A DNA stretch of 64,000 bases from Limonium bicolor (GCA_023374045.1 CM041776.1:319635925-319699924), one strand, 5' to 3'. Positions 35,823 through 49,309 are shown, numbered from the stretch's first letter. Notes: generated by a model from the sequence alone, not told the origin. Numbers and translations: made by a program.

Positions 35823-36879
35823 AAGAAAGGTCTTATTACACTAAAATCTGTATAACTACGGTAGAACCGGATGTCTGCTGGAGACAGTATTTAGAAATCT
35901 CTACGATTTCAATAATACGGAACTTTCAAGCAACCTGCCTCACTAGCTGTCTAATTGCTTGAATCTCTTTTCCCAATCAACACTTTTACCATGTACTCTG
36001 GGCAATAAAGGTCAAACATGCATTACTTTGCAATATTAAGATTTGGAATAACCCTAGTATCACAAGCAGTGTTCTTAGGATCACAATTATGGTCTTATGG
36101 ATCTAGGACTAAATTATTATACTGATTCTTATGATTTTATATGATACTAAATGATGTATAACGATTTATGGTCATGTACAAATACAAATGAAAAAATGTT
36201 TTTGAGTATAGAGACGATACATAGTAGTGATGGAGGTGGAGTGGTACATAGTAACGTTTTTGTGGTCAATGTGTTTCACATCTTTCTAAAAATCATAATT
36301 AGTGAAATAAGTGATTCACAAAGAAATGTCCAATTAGTACACCAATTATAAGGACTAATTTATTACTTCTGTATGACAAATTCTTATATATTTTCTAAAA
36401 TAAGTTCTGCAGTATGAGTTGATTGAACTTGGTAGAAAAAATAGCCATATTCTAATATTTGCTTATAAAAAACCTAACTTTAGCTTTCAGTTAAATTTTT
36501 AAGTCTATAACATCAACTACTTCAACTAGTTAGTTTATTACCTTCTATCTAACATCATCTTACATATCATGTCTTTTATAATTATAAATACGATATCATA
36601 GAGAATGGAGCATATTTTACCAAATCAGTTCCAACTATTTTACCATACTGGCTTTGTCCACAAGGTGAGGGAAGGAATGCGGTGACAAGCTCTTTGTCGT
36701 CACATACACCGTTATTGACATGAAATCGTAGCCTAGGGTCTTGCATAATAAGAAGGTCGAAGAAGTAAAGGAGATAATGGAATTGTCTGTTCGCGAGTGT
36801 ACAAGACAAAGAGCTCTTGATATAATCCAGTTTCGAGTGTCGTGCGGAACAAGACGAAAACGAGAGGCAAAGAAATTGA
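35823..36879. other. Intergenic DNA and presumed ATS3 promoter
   Basis: AT-rich, with no gene recognised. The stretch just upstream of 36880 is taken as the ATS3 promoter and leader by position only. Confidence 0.5.
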
Positions 36880-38111
36880 ATGAAGAAAATGGTTACTACT
36901 ACTACTAATACTCTACAGATTCTCTTCGTCCTGTTTTCTCTAATTTTCCACCGAGCAACCTCAATCCCTGAAAACGACCCAATTCCCCTCCTATCATTGA
37001 GAATCAACCCAAACCAGGTAATTTCCTTGTTTTTTTAATGTATGTGTGCGTGGATCTTCTGTTTTTTTCATTTGATTTTCAGACAACCTCAAGTTGCCAA
37101 TATACAGTGGAGATATCAACCACTTGTGCTTCCGCTTCCTACACCAGGGATCAAATCGGTCTCTCCTTCGGCGATGTCTACGGCAACCAGGTAGAAATTA
37201 TCTGAGTCCGACTCGCCATATATAGATCGGGATCGTATTGGACCGTCTTAAATCTTCAAAACACTGATTAGCGAACAATCATACATATTAGGTTTACGTG
37301 CCGAGGTTGGATAATCCGTCGTCCGGTGCATTCGAACGGTGCTCATCTGACACGTTCCAGATAAACGGACCCTGTACATACGATATCTGCTATGCATACC
37401 TGATGCGAACAGGGCCAGATGGGTGGGCGCCAGGGTATGTGCAGATACACAGCTCGTATAAGACAGCTCCCATTAAGTTCACGTTCAACACTTTCTTGCC
37501 CGACGCCGTTTGGTACGGGTTTAATTACTGTCAAGGTGCGTCCTTCTTCTTCGTGCGTCTTCCTCTTCGTCAGATATTTATGTACATGACGACAAATGGA
37601 TCAATGTCGTTCTTTTTTTTTTTCTGTTCTTCTCCTACCTGGTCTGGTTTTGGTGAGATGGAGCTTAAGATATTGTAGCTTTCTAGAGTCATCTAGTAGG
37701 CTATGTCATGTGTTATTTGGGAAGGGTTGTCGCAACAGACTGGGGTCCTGAGTGGTAACAGTAAATACTAAATAGGAGGATTATAAGACTAGGTCGTCCA
37801 ATTGAGATTTATTAGATTATCAGTTGTGTTAATTGTTTATGCGAAGAGAAAAAGGATGTTTGTTTAGGTGGAAGGTTTCAAGTTGTAAGGAAACCGTCTG
37901 CTCTTTTAGAAAAGTAGAAAAACAAGTCACCAGACATGATTCTTGGTAATCTTTGGTGCATGGAAGTACCAGTTTGAGAGTTTGATGAAGCCATTCCTTG
38001 ATCTGATTGTTTGCAGGATCATCCTCGGGCACCTACAGGCCCCAAATTATCAATTGTGTTCCGGCTCTCTTAGCGGCTATGATGTTTCTTCTTGTGGAAT
38101 GGCGATTCTGA
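36880..38111 (+). CDS. ATS3: Embryo-specific protein ATS3 (PLAT/LH2-like)
   Basis: ATS3 proteins are small secreted plant proteins with a PLAT-like beta-sandwich, first found as embryo/seed-specific; the biochemical role is unclear. Exons by GT-AG and frame: 36880-37017, 37083-37190, 37292-37535 and 38017-38111, giving 194 residues. Residues 1-28 form a signal peptide with a hydrophobic core (LQILFVLFSLIF). The domain follows with SSCQYTVEISTTCASASYTR, the IGLSFGDVYGNQVYVPRLD block, the hallmark FERCSSDTFQINGPCTY and VWYGFNYC. Cysteines are at the family positions. The C-terminus after exon 4 is hydrophobic (VPALLAAMMFLLVEW), perhaps a lipid-anchor signal or membrane segment. The gene looks intact. 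It is convergent with the methyltransferase gene ending at 38927. Confidence 0.95.
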
Positions 38112-38926
38112 TTTTTGACCACAAGGAAGGAGACCTCAGCACGTGCAATATCTGTACTTCTCTTTCCATACCTCTCATAATGAATTGTGTAGAATCGCAA
38201 CTTCTTTTTGATATCTGCACAGAACACCAGACGCAGGCTGTATAGGAGATGGGAAAACTATTGTCCGCTATTTTGCTTCATACATAAGTCGATTTTCGCC
38301 TTCTTATTAATGGACGGATTTGGATCTGCTCAAATATAATCTCCATTTTTGCTATGCACATTGTGATTTTTGCTGATTGAATAAGAAATCCTTCCGTAGA
38401 CACGCACAATGATGTGTTTTGAACTGTTAGTTCACATCCTTTAGGGGCTATATCGCAGGAGCATGTTCTTTTGCCTCAATGTTCTTGCTTGATCTCCGGA
38501 GGGTCAAGCTGATCTTCAATTATCAAATTCAGCATTAACGTCCTCACAAAGACCTTATCAACCTAATTGGCAGGTTGTGCTTTTGCTAGCTTTCATTGAA
38601 GCCGAGCAAAAGACACCCAAAGCTGCACGAAATTTAATGACTAAGCAGGAAACTGAACATTGATTTCTTGTACACAATCAGCCAGCAAGCACAAATAATC
38701 GCTGGGTCCAGTAAATTTACAGCTATCAAGCACCATATATTCAAAAGAAGAAATATACTACTAAAAGAATATGAAACACAGAAACGGCAAGACAAAACTA
38801 TTGTTCGTAGGATGTTGTACCTCTCCCAATTTTCAACCTGAAACCCTTCAATTTCAGATCTCATTGATGGTTTTTAAACAGAAATTCCATTTCTTCAAAA
38901 CTGCTTTTGAGACAAGCACCATATGT
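38112..38926. other. Space between convergent genes
   Basis: Contains the likely 3' UTRs of ATS3 (+) and the methyltransferase gene (-). No other gene is seen. Confidence 0.6.
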
Positions 38927-40668
38927 TCAACCTTTCTTGGTGCAATGGGCATCTGTTCCAACCTGTTCACAGTGATTATAACCAACGCTCTTTAGGAATG
39001 CTCGTATCTCGTGGGAGCTACTGTTGCTAGCTTCAAGTAACCGCTCGTCTTCTTCGTAGATCAGGTACGGGGCTTCCCCTGCTTTTCTTGACAGTAGTTT
39101 TGAAGCTCCTTTCAGAACATGGTACTCCCAGCCTTGCACATCAATCTTGAGCAGAAGAATTGGTTCTGATTCCGGAATCACTTCATTGAGAGGGATGGAC
39201 TGGACTTGGACTGCAACTTCTTCATTGGATTTGAATGCAAGCTTTGCACCGGTAGCTGAGACAGCACTGTTATCAAGCCTACCAACCACCTTAAAGAGAA
39301 AAAGAATAGTATTTTAGCCGACTGCATATTCAGGCAAATTCAGAGGAAATGAGTAGTTTGCACTAGCAAGAGCTTGCTGATTATGAGGTTGACATGTATA
39401 TTCATTCATAGGCTCTCTAGCAGCAGAAGTAGGGATATTGAAAGGCCAACGTAACAGACAGAATTTTAGATGAACTGGTGTTATAAGATATGCTGGCTCA
39501 AATTAATCTAGGGGAACAGGTGAATAACTGAAGCATTTGCCGGTCAGACTCACTATTCAGGAAATACTGACTATACACGGATGAATGCCTGAGGGGATGG
39601 GGCAATCTTGAACCAAGCGCCGGTAGCTTGGTTGGAAGCGGGGTGCACTTGTTCGAGGCACCTGACTCCACAAAATGTATCACAGAAAAAAGAAAGACGG
39701 GATGGTGGCACTTTTGTACAGCGAATGGAACTTTGGCGACACACTTGGCTAGAAATTCAATCAGATCAAGGCAGATGCGGGGTGGAAGAAGCTGGAGATG
39801 GTGTACAGTCGAGAGGAGAAAGAACTCTGCTACCAAGACAACAGCTAGCATGATAATCAATATATAGCGGGTCAGTCGTCGATTGTTAATCACATTTATA
39901 TCCAAGACACTATAAGCAAGTAGATGCCAATCCCTCAAGAACAACTCCTAAATATCATCAGACTAACCGCCGTTCTCATAAATGAAGCGTAATTTGGTAT
40001 TATCAACACAAGCAACACAGAAATCTGATCAATTCACGCACCTTGTGAACTGTAATATTTCCTAGCCGATCCGATGCAGCAGCATGGAACACAGAGACCA
40101 AATCAGCAACTCTGTTGAAGTAGATCCCATCACAAACCCGCTGCAGATTCTCAAAAACAGGTTCAAAAGCAAAAACCCTATAACCATCACCGCCGCCGCG
40201 AAAACTCGCCATACCCACATTAGTACCAACATCGATCACAGCCCCATCCTTGGCGCTCTCCCCCTTCTCGGCCTTAATCTTCTCCAATACATCCTGAATC
40301 GTCCTGGATATATCGGGCTTTCTGAACGGTTTACCCTTCAGCAATCTCACGATGTTCTTGTGGGGCTTATCCGGCAATGAACCCAGATCGGATAATGCGT
40401 ACAGGAGGGGAATTTGACGCCTTCGACGAGGTTGGCAATAACGGGGTGGGATTGTGGGGAACTGTAGCAATCGAAGGGATTGATTGTACGGAATGGGGTG
40501 TGGATGGATCTTGTAAAGATGTTGATGTTTGGGGTTGGGTTAGAAGGTGAAGGACGGGAGGAAGTAAGGAAGAAGATAAGTGAAATGAGCGACAAGGAGA
40601 TGAGTAAGACGACACATTTGGGTGTTACGAGCTTTTGATGCTTGTCTCTTCTCCAAAGCGTTCGCCAT
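38927..40668 (-). CDS. FkbM-type SAM-dependent methyltransferase, disrupted by small indels
   Basis: This plant family (Methyltransf_21/FkbM) carries an N-terminal membrane anchor and a Rossmann methyltransferase domain; its substrate is unknown to me. Exon 1 is 40668-40042 and exon 2 is 39289-38927, with a GT-AG intron between. The hydrophobic anchor reads VVLLISLSLISLIFF. The domain includes SLPDKPHKNIVRLLKGKPFR, the SAM-binding VIDVGTNVGMASF, FAFEPVFENLQRVCDG, and in exon 2 NSAVSATGAKLAFKSNEE and LLLKIDVQGWEYHVLKG. Four indels are inferred from family alignment: an extra T near 40656, a missing T near 40422, an extra C near 40199 and a missing G near 40185. Each pair restores the frame. 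From the ATG the frame stops early. It is either a young pseudogene or base-level assembly error; neighbouring HO1 and ATS3 have no such errors. Confidence 0.85.
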
Positions 40669-41867
40669 GATAATTATTGCCGAGGTTCGACAGTTAGCTA
40701 GTGAAAGTGACGACAGTGATCTCTCGAGTGGTCACTGATTTAATTAAAAAACACTGGAAACGAAGGAGATGATTCGAGGCCGAGTGAAGAATGAAGATCC
40801 AGCTCACTGCACACAGTCGTCGTGTGATTGAGCAGCGACATTAGACGGAAGCATGCCCGGCTGCCGTTTTGGTCGGATGTCCAGATGCTTCTGTAAAGAC
40901 AGATGATGCATTGATGCTTCCTTTGGGGTGAGCTAGACTAATAAAACGGAAGCTTATGAGATTATTTATCAAAAAACATTGATATATTGACTTAAATAAT
41001 TTAGAGTAAAAATACTAACAGGGAAAAGGAAGTAAATAAAAAACTAATGGGGAAAAGGAAGGAAATAAAAAAATTTATATATCCAAGAAATATTTCAATT
41101 TATATATTTTAAGTAAACATTGCAATTTTTAAATAAAATATTACTATTTATATATTTTGTTATGTTTATAAATTTTAAAATGATTATTTTAGAGAATAAA
41201 AAGAAAACAAAAATTTTAAATTTTATGATAATACTTTATATATTTATTTGATGAAATTTTAGCTTTTAATAAATATTATATTATATAACTTTGTACGTGA
41301 TTTAATTTTTAAATTTATATATTCATATTATAAACGTATTAATGTTTTTATTCATATATCAAATCATTTTATTGTTTTATTTATCTTTTAATTTATAAGG
41401 TATTAAAATTTAAATGGTGAATTATTAATGTGGTATCTTTTGAAATAAACTATTTTAATTTTATAATTTGTTTGAATTTTTGTGTATACTTAATATTTAG
41501 AAATTACGAATTTTATTTCAATTTTATATATGATTTAGTTATTTTTTATGGTTTCATTACTTTTTAAATTGTTTTTAATTATTTACAATTTTTTTTATAA
41601 AATGCCCCTAATACAAAAGGGGGTATATTATGAATTTGAAACATGGCCAATAATGCGAGGGTAAAATAGTCACTATTTAAGGTCATTTCACGGATTAGGG
41701 ATTTTGGTCATTTTGAAACTTTTTAGGGTATCTGTGAACATGTTTTGCAAAAAAGGTCCTATGAATTATGGAAGTTTTCAGCGATATATTATGAATTATC
41801 TCATCTTTTTATATCACTTTATAATTTTTTTACACAAGAATGCATACATATACTGATTCTACACATA
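40669..41867. other. AT-rich intergenic DNA
   Basis: The stretch 40960-41600 is very AT-rich without genes. Near 41600-41830 are phrases such as GGGGTATATTATGAATT and TATATTATGAATTATC that look like a degraded transposon end, not assigned. The promoter of the minus-strand methyltransferase gene should lie just above 40669. Confidence 0.5.
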
Positions 41868-41899
41868 CACTACTGGAACGAAGGGCTTAAATAATGGTT

Positions 41900-42075
41900 A
41901 AAAATGTCGTTTTAATAACGGTGTCATGTATACTTGAAGAGTTTTAAATTACGGTTATAAACCGTGATTTAGACCCTTAACTGGGCGCGGGAATTTACGG
42001 GCATTAGGTCTTAAATAGCGCCCGCCCCACCTAGGACCTTAAATTACAGTTATAGCTGGAACCGTAATTTAATCT
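41900..42075. repeat. CACTA-4 subterminal repeats
   Basis: Direct and inverted copies of AAATTACGGTTATAAACCGT and related words. The array contains GC-rich blocks (GGGCGCGGG, GCGCCCGCCCC). Likely transposase-binding sites by analogy with En/Spm. Confidence 0.7.
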
Positions 42076-42559
42076 ATTTTATTTTTTTCGTTCTTTTACA
42101 AGACACCATTATATACCGCTCGATAATACATATTTCACCATACAAAAGCAGCTCCAAATATATGTAATTTCACAAAAACAACACCATTACGTTGATAAAA
42201 TAATGATAGTTGCATTTATAGCACCATTTTGCCACAAATGCAGTACGAAAAGTGCATCAAACTTCAAAAAACTATGCCACAAACTTACAATTTACAATTT
42301 GAGTATAAAAGCTAGCTAGTTTTGTCACTTGAACAAAATCAAATATATATGATAGAGTACAAAACACTAGCTAGTCTACCACTTAATCTTGAGAGGAAAG
42401 TTCTCTAAGTGCTGCCTCACAAAAAGTAAGTATACTACCATATAAGTTCTCGATTTCCTAAAGTAAGCACAAATGTACGCAAAGAAAGGGAATATGAATA
42501 GTTTACACCAAAATCTGTATGAATTTGTTCAAAAAAACGTTAAACAATAGTAAGATAAC

Positions 42560-43440
42560 ACAAGTATTATTTTAACTTCTCTTCATATTCAAACTCCTGG
42601 ATACCCTGACAAGACTCGAACATGTATCTCATAATGAAGTACCTGCAACTCTTGGAGTCACTTTGCCTAGGGCACTACACAACAAAAAACACATGTGAAA
42701 ATATTTGCAAATTAACGATAACTCTGATGATTGATATATGAATTAGCCGTACCTCAATGAATTTGATCGTCATTTGATTAATTCATGAAGGGGTAGCTTG
42801 ATAAGCATTGTTACATATTTAAAAAAGCATTAAGCACAATGAAAAATTAATATCATTAATTTGATTCAAGTACTTACAAGTATGATCAGATTTACCTCTT
42901 GGACAAGTTTTCTATCTAAAATCAATTTAATGTCCCAATGAATCAAGCACGAGTAAACCTGAAATATTGGTGAAAAAAACAGAACCCAATGATTGCTACA
43001 ATTTCAAATTCAATAACATTAGCGATAAATTAATAAAGTAGTGGACTATAATAATTAATATGCAAATTCAAAAGTATACTCACACTTGGTGATATACCAG
43101 CATCAAATAGCTGGTGCTATTCTTCTCAGCAAGATTCATGTAGTGAGTCAAGTAGCATAAGAAATACCCAGTTCCCAGGTTGCCTCTTCAAAGGATAAAA
43201 GTCTCAAACAATTTTACACAGAAGCATATATATATGACACACACAAATATTAGCTAGTGAGACCTAATATTTATTAATTTAGTCAATAAGACTTTCAATT
43301 ATATAAAAGAAACACTTACAAACAATAAGCTTAGATGATGGATATATTCAAGAAATCTCTGTACATTATCTCCTTGAGGTCTTCAAAGTTGACCAAGGTA
43401 AATTGATCATCATCATAATGTAAAAGCCATTTCGGAAGTT
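42560..43440 (-). pseudogene. Ulp1-like (C48) cysteine protease remnant in CACTA-4
   Basis: Minus-strand frames give, in order: LPKWLLHYDDD and a NISII..Y block (43440-43320), YLTHYMNLAEKNSTSYLMLV (43190-43100), LLVLDSL near 42930-42955, and CPRQSDSKSCRYFIMRYMFE at 42674-42615. The last matches the Ulp1/SENP catalytic cysteine block, usually CPRQ.....CGYYVM, but with Arg in place of Gly after the cysteine. Ulp1 enzymes remove SUMO; transposon-borne copies are known in plant MULE and CACTA elements. Introns or decay separate the blocks. A short open frame at 43860-43654 precedes them and may be the same protein's linker. Frames are broken, so activity is unlikely. Confidence 0.65.
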
Positions 43441-44061
43441 TCATCATGATGTATTGGTGATTAAGTGCACTTTTTTGTATTTTTTAAAGATTCATTTGTC
43501 GGGCCCCCAAGAGTTTAACAAAGATTCTTGTTTAGTTTTAGTGTACCTTTTCCTCATAGAGACACTAATCAGTGGTCGGGACAATGCAGTCTTCTTGCTA
43601 CCTGGGACTTATCCTTTGCACTGTGGATAGTCACAGGTTTGTCCTTCGAAGGATTAACCGGTTCGAACAAAACACATTAAAATTATGACAAACAATAATG
43701 CAAAAGAAATGGTAGGGATTATGGCCACTTTAGGCTTCTTTGTTACCTTGGTCTTTCCTCTCTCAGGGCGAACGGTCACAAGTGTGTCTTTTCGACCACT
43801 TCTCATGCCACTTATCAGCTGGGTGATCTCCTCATCAACTCCCATCTCGTGATGTTCCACTCAATGGGTATCTGAAGGATCTATCCACATATAACCACTT
43901 TAAATTATGACAAACAATAATATAAAATAAATTGTAGATAATTTATTATTAAACTAATTGTTAAATGCTATACTTGATATGTGACAATGATAAACTTGAT
44001 GGCTTTGTATCATGTCTCACTTTGCTTCAATTAGTGTGCACTTGTTATCAATGGCCATCGG

Positions 44062-47000
44062 TGAAATACCCCTAGTCTTTAAATAATTAAATAATGATAA
44101 ACAAGTATCATTTATGGGATTATTAAACCCTAATAAAAGTATATAAGCACTTGGGCGTTAAAACGCACCTAAACTCCTTAAGGTCAAAAACGAGCGTAAA
44201 GCCCGACCTTAAGCTAACCAAGTTATATAAACTATATACTCATATAAAGTCAACCAAGGATCATTATATGACCTTTGAAACACAAGTCCTCAGTTAGAAT
44301 TGAGTAAAAATACGAAATGCCCGGGAATTCTCTTAAAGGCCCCTTAAGGCCCGAAAGTCCGGAAATACCTTATTAAATAACGTAAAGCATTACACCTCAT
44401 TCTAAATGCATAATAGTACCTTAAGGAATATTTAAGATGAAGTTCTCAAGATAAATTCTCAGTTAAAGACAAAGTACTCGGGGGGATTCCTTAACGCTCC
44501 TTTTTGCCCGGGTAGCCCGAGAATTGTGTTATGAGTTTATATAACCCCATATAACTCAATGTAACACCTTAACATATTATTATTGACTATAAAAATGTCA
44601 ATAAACACTTGGAACACATAGCGACTAATTATTTCTTAGAAAATTCCTAAAGCACAAAAAACACACCTTCGGGTGTCACGAAAATGCATTTTACGCAATT
44701 GCCTTGAAGTTTTTGAGGAGCCACGAGTTGATAAACTTAAAAGTGGATAAAATTACCATCTAAATCAATTGATGGAAGTATTAAATTCATAGAACAAATG
44801 GGGGCGATTTTTGGGACAAAAAGGTACCTAAAATCAGCATTTTTACCTTAAAACTTTCATCTTTTACCATAATAAAATGTACCAATAAATGCTGGAACCT
44901 ATTACACATATTAGTATTATCTTAGTAGAATATAGTGTAACAAAAATCAATGAAAAATCAGTCCCAATTACCTCCATGTGGGGCGAGATTATAGCTTATT
45001 ATGGCTAGTTTTGCTTCAAAAATATGTTATATACTAAGATGGCTCATCCTAGCAAGTTGTGTATGATAATGGAGCAACTAATGGCAGTTAAATTAAGACC
45101 TATCCACCGTATTACCTGCATGAATAAAGAACAAGGTTAGTGTCATTAATCAATTTAACAAATCTTGAATAATTGCCATGTCTATTATTAACTAATCTAG
45201 GTGGCCTCCTAAGGCTCCATTCAGCCGTAAGCCTACAGCAGGTGGAGCTTCCATTTGCTCCATTACAGCCGGCCACCTACAAGGAGAAGACAAGATTAGT
45301 TCAATAATTAAGCCAAATAAAACATATACCTAACTTCCATAAGTAACTTAATGCAATTAACAAAACAAAACTAACTTCCTACACTCTCATGTAGCCGTAA
45401 GTCTACAAGCTGGAGCTGGCCATCTTCATATGTCGATCACCTGCAAGGATAAACAAGGGTTAACAACATTAATTAAACTAGTAAATCCTAAACACTTGCC
45501 TAGTATTAAATAACCTAGTTAATCTCATACCACTCCTTTAACCATAATGCTACAATATTAAGAAGATGCTTAACTCCATTATGGCCACTCAGCCGCATGC
45601 CTAACAAGCTAAGGGATCTTAGTAGCTAATTATGTAATAAAAATAAACATAAACATGACATATTATTCAGCCACTTCCTTGCCTTAATACTTACGTGAAT
45701 GTTCATCTCATTTCCTTGCCCTCATTCACAAATAGGTAAGTATCTCATCTAGCTCTCTCTTTCCTCCATTGTTAAGTTAATTCCTAAGTGTTCATAAACT
45801 CCATTGATGGTGTACTAGTTCCTAACACCATTTTAATGTAATTTCCTAGTTAATTCTATCAAGTCTTGAAGCAAGAAATCATCCTAGCAACCTTGCAAAA
45901 ATCGCCAAGCTTAGGTGTTCTAAGGAGGCTTCTTGATTCAACAACAATACAAGGAACAACAAGATCAAGTTAAGGTATATTTTCATGTTGAAAATCTTAA
46001 GAAAATTCCTTAAGTAATTTTTGAAAATTTAGAACTTCTAAACATATGTTCTCTTCATTATTTCATGAAGGAAACTTGGATCTACAATCATCTCAAGGTG
46101 TATCAAAAATACCTTCTTAAATTCTTAAGGTAAAACTCTTGTAAAACTACTTCAAATATTATTTATAAACTCTTGTTGGAAGTCTAACAAATAGATCTCC
46201 TAAAATGTTTATAAGGAGCCGAATTCTCTACATCAATATAGCATTTGAGGAGCTTGGAAATTCAAGGAAAAATCAAGTACAAGAATTGTCTTGATTTAAG
46301 GGTAAGTTTATATAAGTAAGGTTTATTAAGTTTAAGTTTAAATTAAGCTTCAAACTTTGGTATAAAAATCATGTTTAGGCCATGTTAATATTAAGGCCGA
46401 AATTATTTAGTTAAAGTATCAAGAAAAAAATAATTTATTACATATAAGGTAAGATTATTCCTTAAGGTATATATTTGGGTAAAAATTAATTATGTACATA
46501 GTATTAAGGTCTAGGGATTTAGCTCTATTTGAGCATCATTTTAAGTCATTAACATAAATTAAGTGTTATGGTATACATATACATATATAGTAAACCATAA
46601 TATAAAAGTCTAGGGATTTTAATGCTCTATATTGATTATATAAATAATTTAAAATGTTATTAGGTAATAAATATATTATATGATATATATATAAAGTTAT
46701 AGTAAAGATTTTAAACAAATATTTAATAATATTTAATAATTAATGGAGAGGAGCAATAATTTAGAGATGGTTTTTGAAATGATATATATAAGTGTTTTAA
46801 CTTATTTTATATAATTTTTGAGAATAAAAAATAGCTACAAGTATTTAAATGGCTATTTTAATAAGTTATGTGGTTAAAATGTAATTTTTGAAAAGTTTAG
46901 TGTACCAATGTTAATTGCCGAGAACATAAGGGGTAATTTGGTATATTTATAGTATATATAAGATAGGAATTAATATTAGGAATTTTGGTAAATTTAAATA

Positions 47001-49224
47001 AGTGTTTAAGTGTTAAGAATAACATTTAATAAGTTTTGGGGCTATTTTGTGATTATTGAGAAGTTTGGGATAAAACTGAGAATATATATGATTTTATGGC
47101 TATAATGAAGTATTAATTATGAAATTAAGTCTTGGTCAAAGTGTTGACCAAAAACTTTGGGTTAAAATGATTTATGACATAAAATATTACGTTTATAAAA
47201 GTTTTGGGGTGAATATGTAATTTATGAAAATATAAATTGAAAACCGAATTTAATTTGGGGCGAATACATAATTTGCAAAAGTATAAGGGTCTTTTCGGTA
47301 TTTAAGAAAAATTAAATATTAAAACTATAGTTTATAAGTTAATATGTAACTTATATAAAGTTTTGGGGTTAAATTGTAATAAAGGAATTATATAAGTTGA
47401 AACCGAAAGTATTTGGATCCATTTGGTAATTTATAAAAATTAGAATAATCATTTTGTAATTACCGAAATGTTAAGTGGTTAATTGGTGAATATGAAAGAG
47501 TTATGTGTACAAAATATCATTACCGAAAATATAAGGTTTGTTTTGTAATTTAATAAGGAAAGGAATTAAGATTATGTAATATAATGTATTATGGTATATT
47601 ATGAAATATAATATAAAGTTTATGAAATAAAGGTGGTTATAACATAAATAACTAAATGATATGATAAAATGATAAGTGGAAATAATTATGAGTATATAAT
47701 TAATGAGATAAAGATATACCGTATAATGGAAAATTCATTATCACATGTGAGCTCCACATAAAATAATGAACTGTGGTAGGTTATCTAGAACCACTGTTAA
47801 AATAACAGGGGAAAATAAATAACATACAAAGTTATTATACAACGAGAATAAACTCTGTAGAGACAATAGTACATATTTAGTGGATAGTCATATTAATATT
47901 ACCCGTTATTGTATGTATAAATAACAGCGTACGGGAAAGGTTACTAGAGCGTGAACTGTCAAGCTAGTTGTTATCACGGTGAACGGTATGTTAATTGTGT
48001 GGTCTGAATGTCCTAAGGATTATCCTAAGGTCCAGACATTATGTGTTAAAATGTTTAAGAACGATATCTATGATTTTATGTGAATGATATTGTATGTGGT
48101 ATTGCTCAACTATTGCGTTGTATTTTATACGAGAATGTCTATGACAAAAAGTTTATATATCTAAACTGGAACAAGACTAACTGACCTTTAGGTATTATTT
48201 GAACCTAACTGATGGTCAACTGTTATAGTCTTAATTCAAGTATTGATTATTGGACCACTGACAAAAGGGCTAACTTATTAAGAGAGGAATCCGGATTGTT
48301 TCGACTTTCTGGTTGCGCATTGTGATCACTACGAGAGACTTCAATGGGGAGTCACTCAAAGGAAATCCATCAGCCACATTCGGGGATGGCGGAAGGCACT
48401 GCCGTTGGTGCACAGGTTCGACCGGATCGGTCAAATATTATCCAGGGCCATAAGGTCAGCTGGTAACGGTTCTTTTGGAACCCAGGGGACGCACTGTCCA
48501 TAACCAAAGGTTATTAAGGGTTGTCTTGACAGGACGCCTAAGGTAAAATTAATTGGGAAGGTTAAGTGGTTGGTTTTTAAAGGATAAGGGTCGTGTGACA
48601 TACTAACATGAACAGTTGTTTTAAATATGTTACCTTGTTTGGTGATTGATGGATTGTTGGTGTTGGTTATTGGTTGTTATGTATTATTGTGCTCTAATGT
48701 TTGCAGGTGAATTGTTGTGGGTTGTTCAATGTCTACGGTATTACTATTATCCTTGTAAACCGGATTATCTTATAATGAATCTAATAACAAGATGGCTAAA
48801 ACGACTTAAGGAATCTAGATGACTTAGGACTACATTTAGCATACCAGCATTTCGATTGCTGAGCCCTTCATTGGGCAAAACATTTCAGGTTACTGAAGAA
48901 GACACAAGCCGGAGTGCGGGAAACAGGGTAGCTGCTGTGTTTTAATAAACACTTGTAGTTTTGTTATGTATTATATTTTGGAGTTGTTGTCTTTCATTTA
49001 GTTGCTCATTTAGTTTGGATTGGGTCTGTAATAATTAGAGTGCTCCGTATCTGTTCATCACAGCGTTGAGTAGTTGATGGATAAAGTAAGGATGCCTTGT
49101 TGCTCACAAGGGTGGGTAACGGCGTGTAACACCAAGGTTAGATAGATTTATTTTCCGCTGCGACGTTATTTATTTATGCTACGACTTGCGACGCTAGTAC
49201 AGGTTTAGGATTAGGGGTGTTACA
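44062..49224. mobile_element. Solo LTR B (5.2 kb) nested in CACTA-4
   Basis: The 5163-base segment begins TGAAATACCCCTAGTC and ends GATTAGGGGTGTTACA, with ATCGG at 44057-44061 and 49225-49229. In reverse orientation it starts TGTAACACCCCTAATC and ends CTAGGGGTATTTCA, the same ends as solo LTR A. No second LTR, PBS or gag-pol domain was found, so a solo LTR of a large Gypsy-like family is likely. An LTR over 5 kb is unusually long but known (Ogre-like). The middle (46300-47700) is very AT-rich. Confidence 0.78.
45080..45640. repeat. Degenerate repeats of about 160 bases in solo LTR B
   Basis: Three to four blocks carry CAGCCGTAAGCCTACA-like words, a GGTGGAGCT word and CACCTGCAAGGA, spaced about 160 bases apart. 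Similarity is loose. Confidence 0.55.
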
Positions 49225-49309
49225 ATCGGAAAGAATACATTTTCATATTCTTCTATAACAAGGTCCACAGTCACTCGAACGTAGAAAACAAGGAGATGGT
49301 TGAAATTAA

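Noticed and set aside
44062..49224. Complete LTR retrotransposon with internal genes
   Set aside because: No second LTR, PBS, PPT or gag-pol domain could be found; a solo LTR fits better.
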